Shown here piece by piece: positions 31,818-32,336 of a DNA stretch of 32,336 nt. The DNA is from CAJXZP01 sp047610145 (GTDB taxonomy: Bacteria; Bacteroidota; Bacteroidia; Flavobacteriales_G; Salibacteraceae). Under the pieces are notes generated by a model. It made no database searches, was not told the DNA's origin, and worked only from the letters and a program-made list of their open reading frames with translations. Both the position numbers and the translations under genes were made by a program. Each line of letters begins with the position of its first letter. Positions within the stretch are counted from its first letter, which is position 1. The stretch covers positions 1 to 32,336 of the forward strand of contig JBLFZF010000025.1 in assembly GCA_047610145.1 (NCBI GenBank), read 5' to 3'.

Positions 31818-32336
31818 CTATTTATTCATCCAATGTTCAATTTCATCGGCAAGGATTGGAATGTTTTGCATAAGATTAAAGTTTTTACCGTTTTTAATCA
31901 CAATATCATCTTCTAATCGGATACCTAAATTTTCTTCTGGGATGTAAATACCTGGTTCTACTGTAAAAACCATATTTTCTTTAATGGGGTCTACCCAAGA
32001 GCCCACGTCATGGGTATCTAAACCAATATAGTGAGAAGTGCCATGCATAAAGTATTTTTTATAAGCGGGCCATTTCGGATCTTGATTTTTAATATCCGTT
32101 TGGTCAATTAATTTTAGGTTTAAAAGTTGCTCCTCCATCAACTCACCTACCTGCTTGTGGTATTCGTTGAGTATAGTGCCGGGGCTTAATAATTTAGAGG
32201 CTTCATCTTTTACATGAAGTACCGCATTATATACTGCTTTTTGGCGGGCTGTAAATTTTCCACTTACTGGAATACAACGGGTTAAATCAGAAGAGTAATT
32301 AGCGTATTCTGCTCCGATATCCATTAAAATAACATC
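31818..32336 (-). CDS. Aminopeptidase P-type metallopeptidase (M24), C-terminal part, runs off the right edge
   Basis: The frame stays open to the last base (DVILMDIGAEY...), so the N-terminal part and true start lie beyond the window. The M24 metal ligands are visible in order: Asp in DIGAEY, Asp in SSDLTRC, His in MHGTSHYIGLDTHD, Glu in TVEPGIYI and Glu in IRLEDDI. This is the pita-bread catalytic domain of Xaa-Pro aminopeptidases, which remove N-terminal residues preceding proline. It ends HWMNK. Followed by a terminator hairpin. Confidence 0.93.
   Translation of the reverse strand, partial: DVILMDIGAEYANYSSDLTRCIPVSGKFTARQKAVYNAVLHVKDEASKLLSPGTILNEYHKQVGELMEEQLLNLKLIDQTDIKNQDPKWPAYKKYFMHGTSHYIGLDTHDVGSWVDPIKENMVFTVEPGIYIPEENLGIRLEDDIVIKNGKNFNLMQNIPILADEIEHWMNK

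Overview
The window is AT-rich bacterial DNA, almost certainly from the Bacteroidota and most likely a Flavobacteriales member. The evidence is C-terminal type IX secretion (T9SS type A) sorting domains, a carboxypeptidase-regulatory-like plus TonB-dependent receptor, an ECF sigma/FecR pair with an STN-domain protein, STN and CarboxypepD_reg-like domains, and TAnnTTTG-type -7 promoter elements with weak Shine-Dalgarno signals. Genes run off both edges: a T9SS-exported protein on the left and an M24 aminopeptidase on the right.

Left region (1-9102). A T9SS cargo gene (partial) is followed after 2 bp by four tandem paralogous lipoprotein genes. Every copy carries a run of 8-10 G at the same codon position. 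Three copies are in frame. The third has 8 G instead of 9, is frameshifted, and has an intact homologous tail downstream in the +1 frame. This looks like a phase-variable surface lipoprotein cassette and is the most interesting feature of the window. A strong bidirectional terminator separates it from two opposite-strand paralogous M43 metalloproteases, both T9SS cargo.

Middle region (9103-19343). A short possible membrane microprotein gene comes first. Then comes a minus-strand run: a DsbA-like thiol oxidoreductase, SelO (protein AMPylase, with a C-terminal Cys) and a DUF427 protein. These are followed by an SDR, a TonB-dependent receptor, and a decayed relative of the repeat-barrel gene described below. 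Next are a monoheme c-type cytochrome lipoprotein, an MDR oxidoreductase and an unusual TolB-like/TPR/AraC regulator.

Cell-surface signalling locus (19412-22873). An ECF sigma factor, a FecR anti-sigma factor and an outer-membrane protein overlap each other in one operon. The outer-membrane protein is not a TonB-dependent receptor. It has an STN domain, a carboxypeptidase-regulatory-like domain and then ten uninterrupted 16-residue G-x-Q-x-x-G repeats. A degenerate relative of this protein lies 3.4 kb away at 15329-16018.

Right region (22874-32336). This holds an extended SDR, a four-gene MacAB-type ABC export operon, and a divergent LuxR-type regulator whose receiver-like domain lacks the phospho-acceptor. 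A ~550 bp gene-free stretch with two or three hairpins follows, then a Na/Pi cotransporter with a PhoU domain, and the M24 aminopeptidase. No tRNA, rRNA, CRISPR array or insertion sequence was seen.
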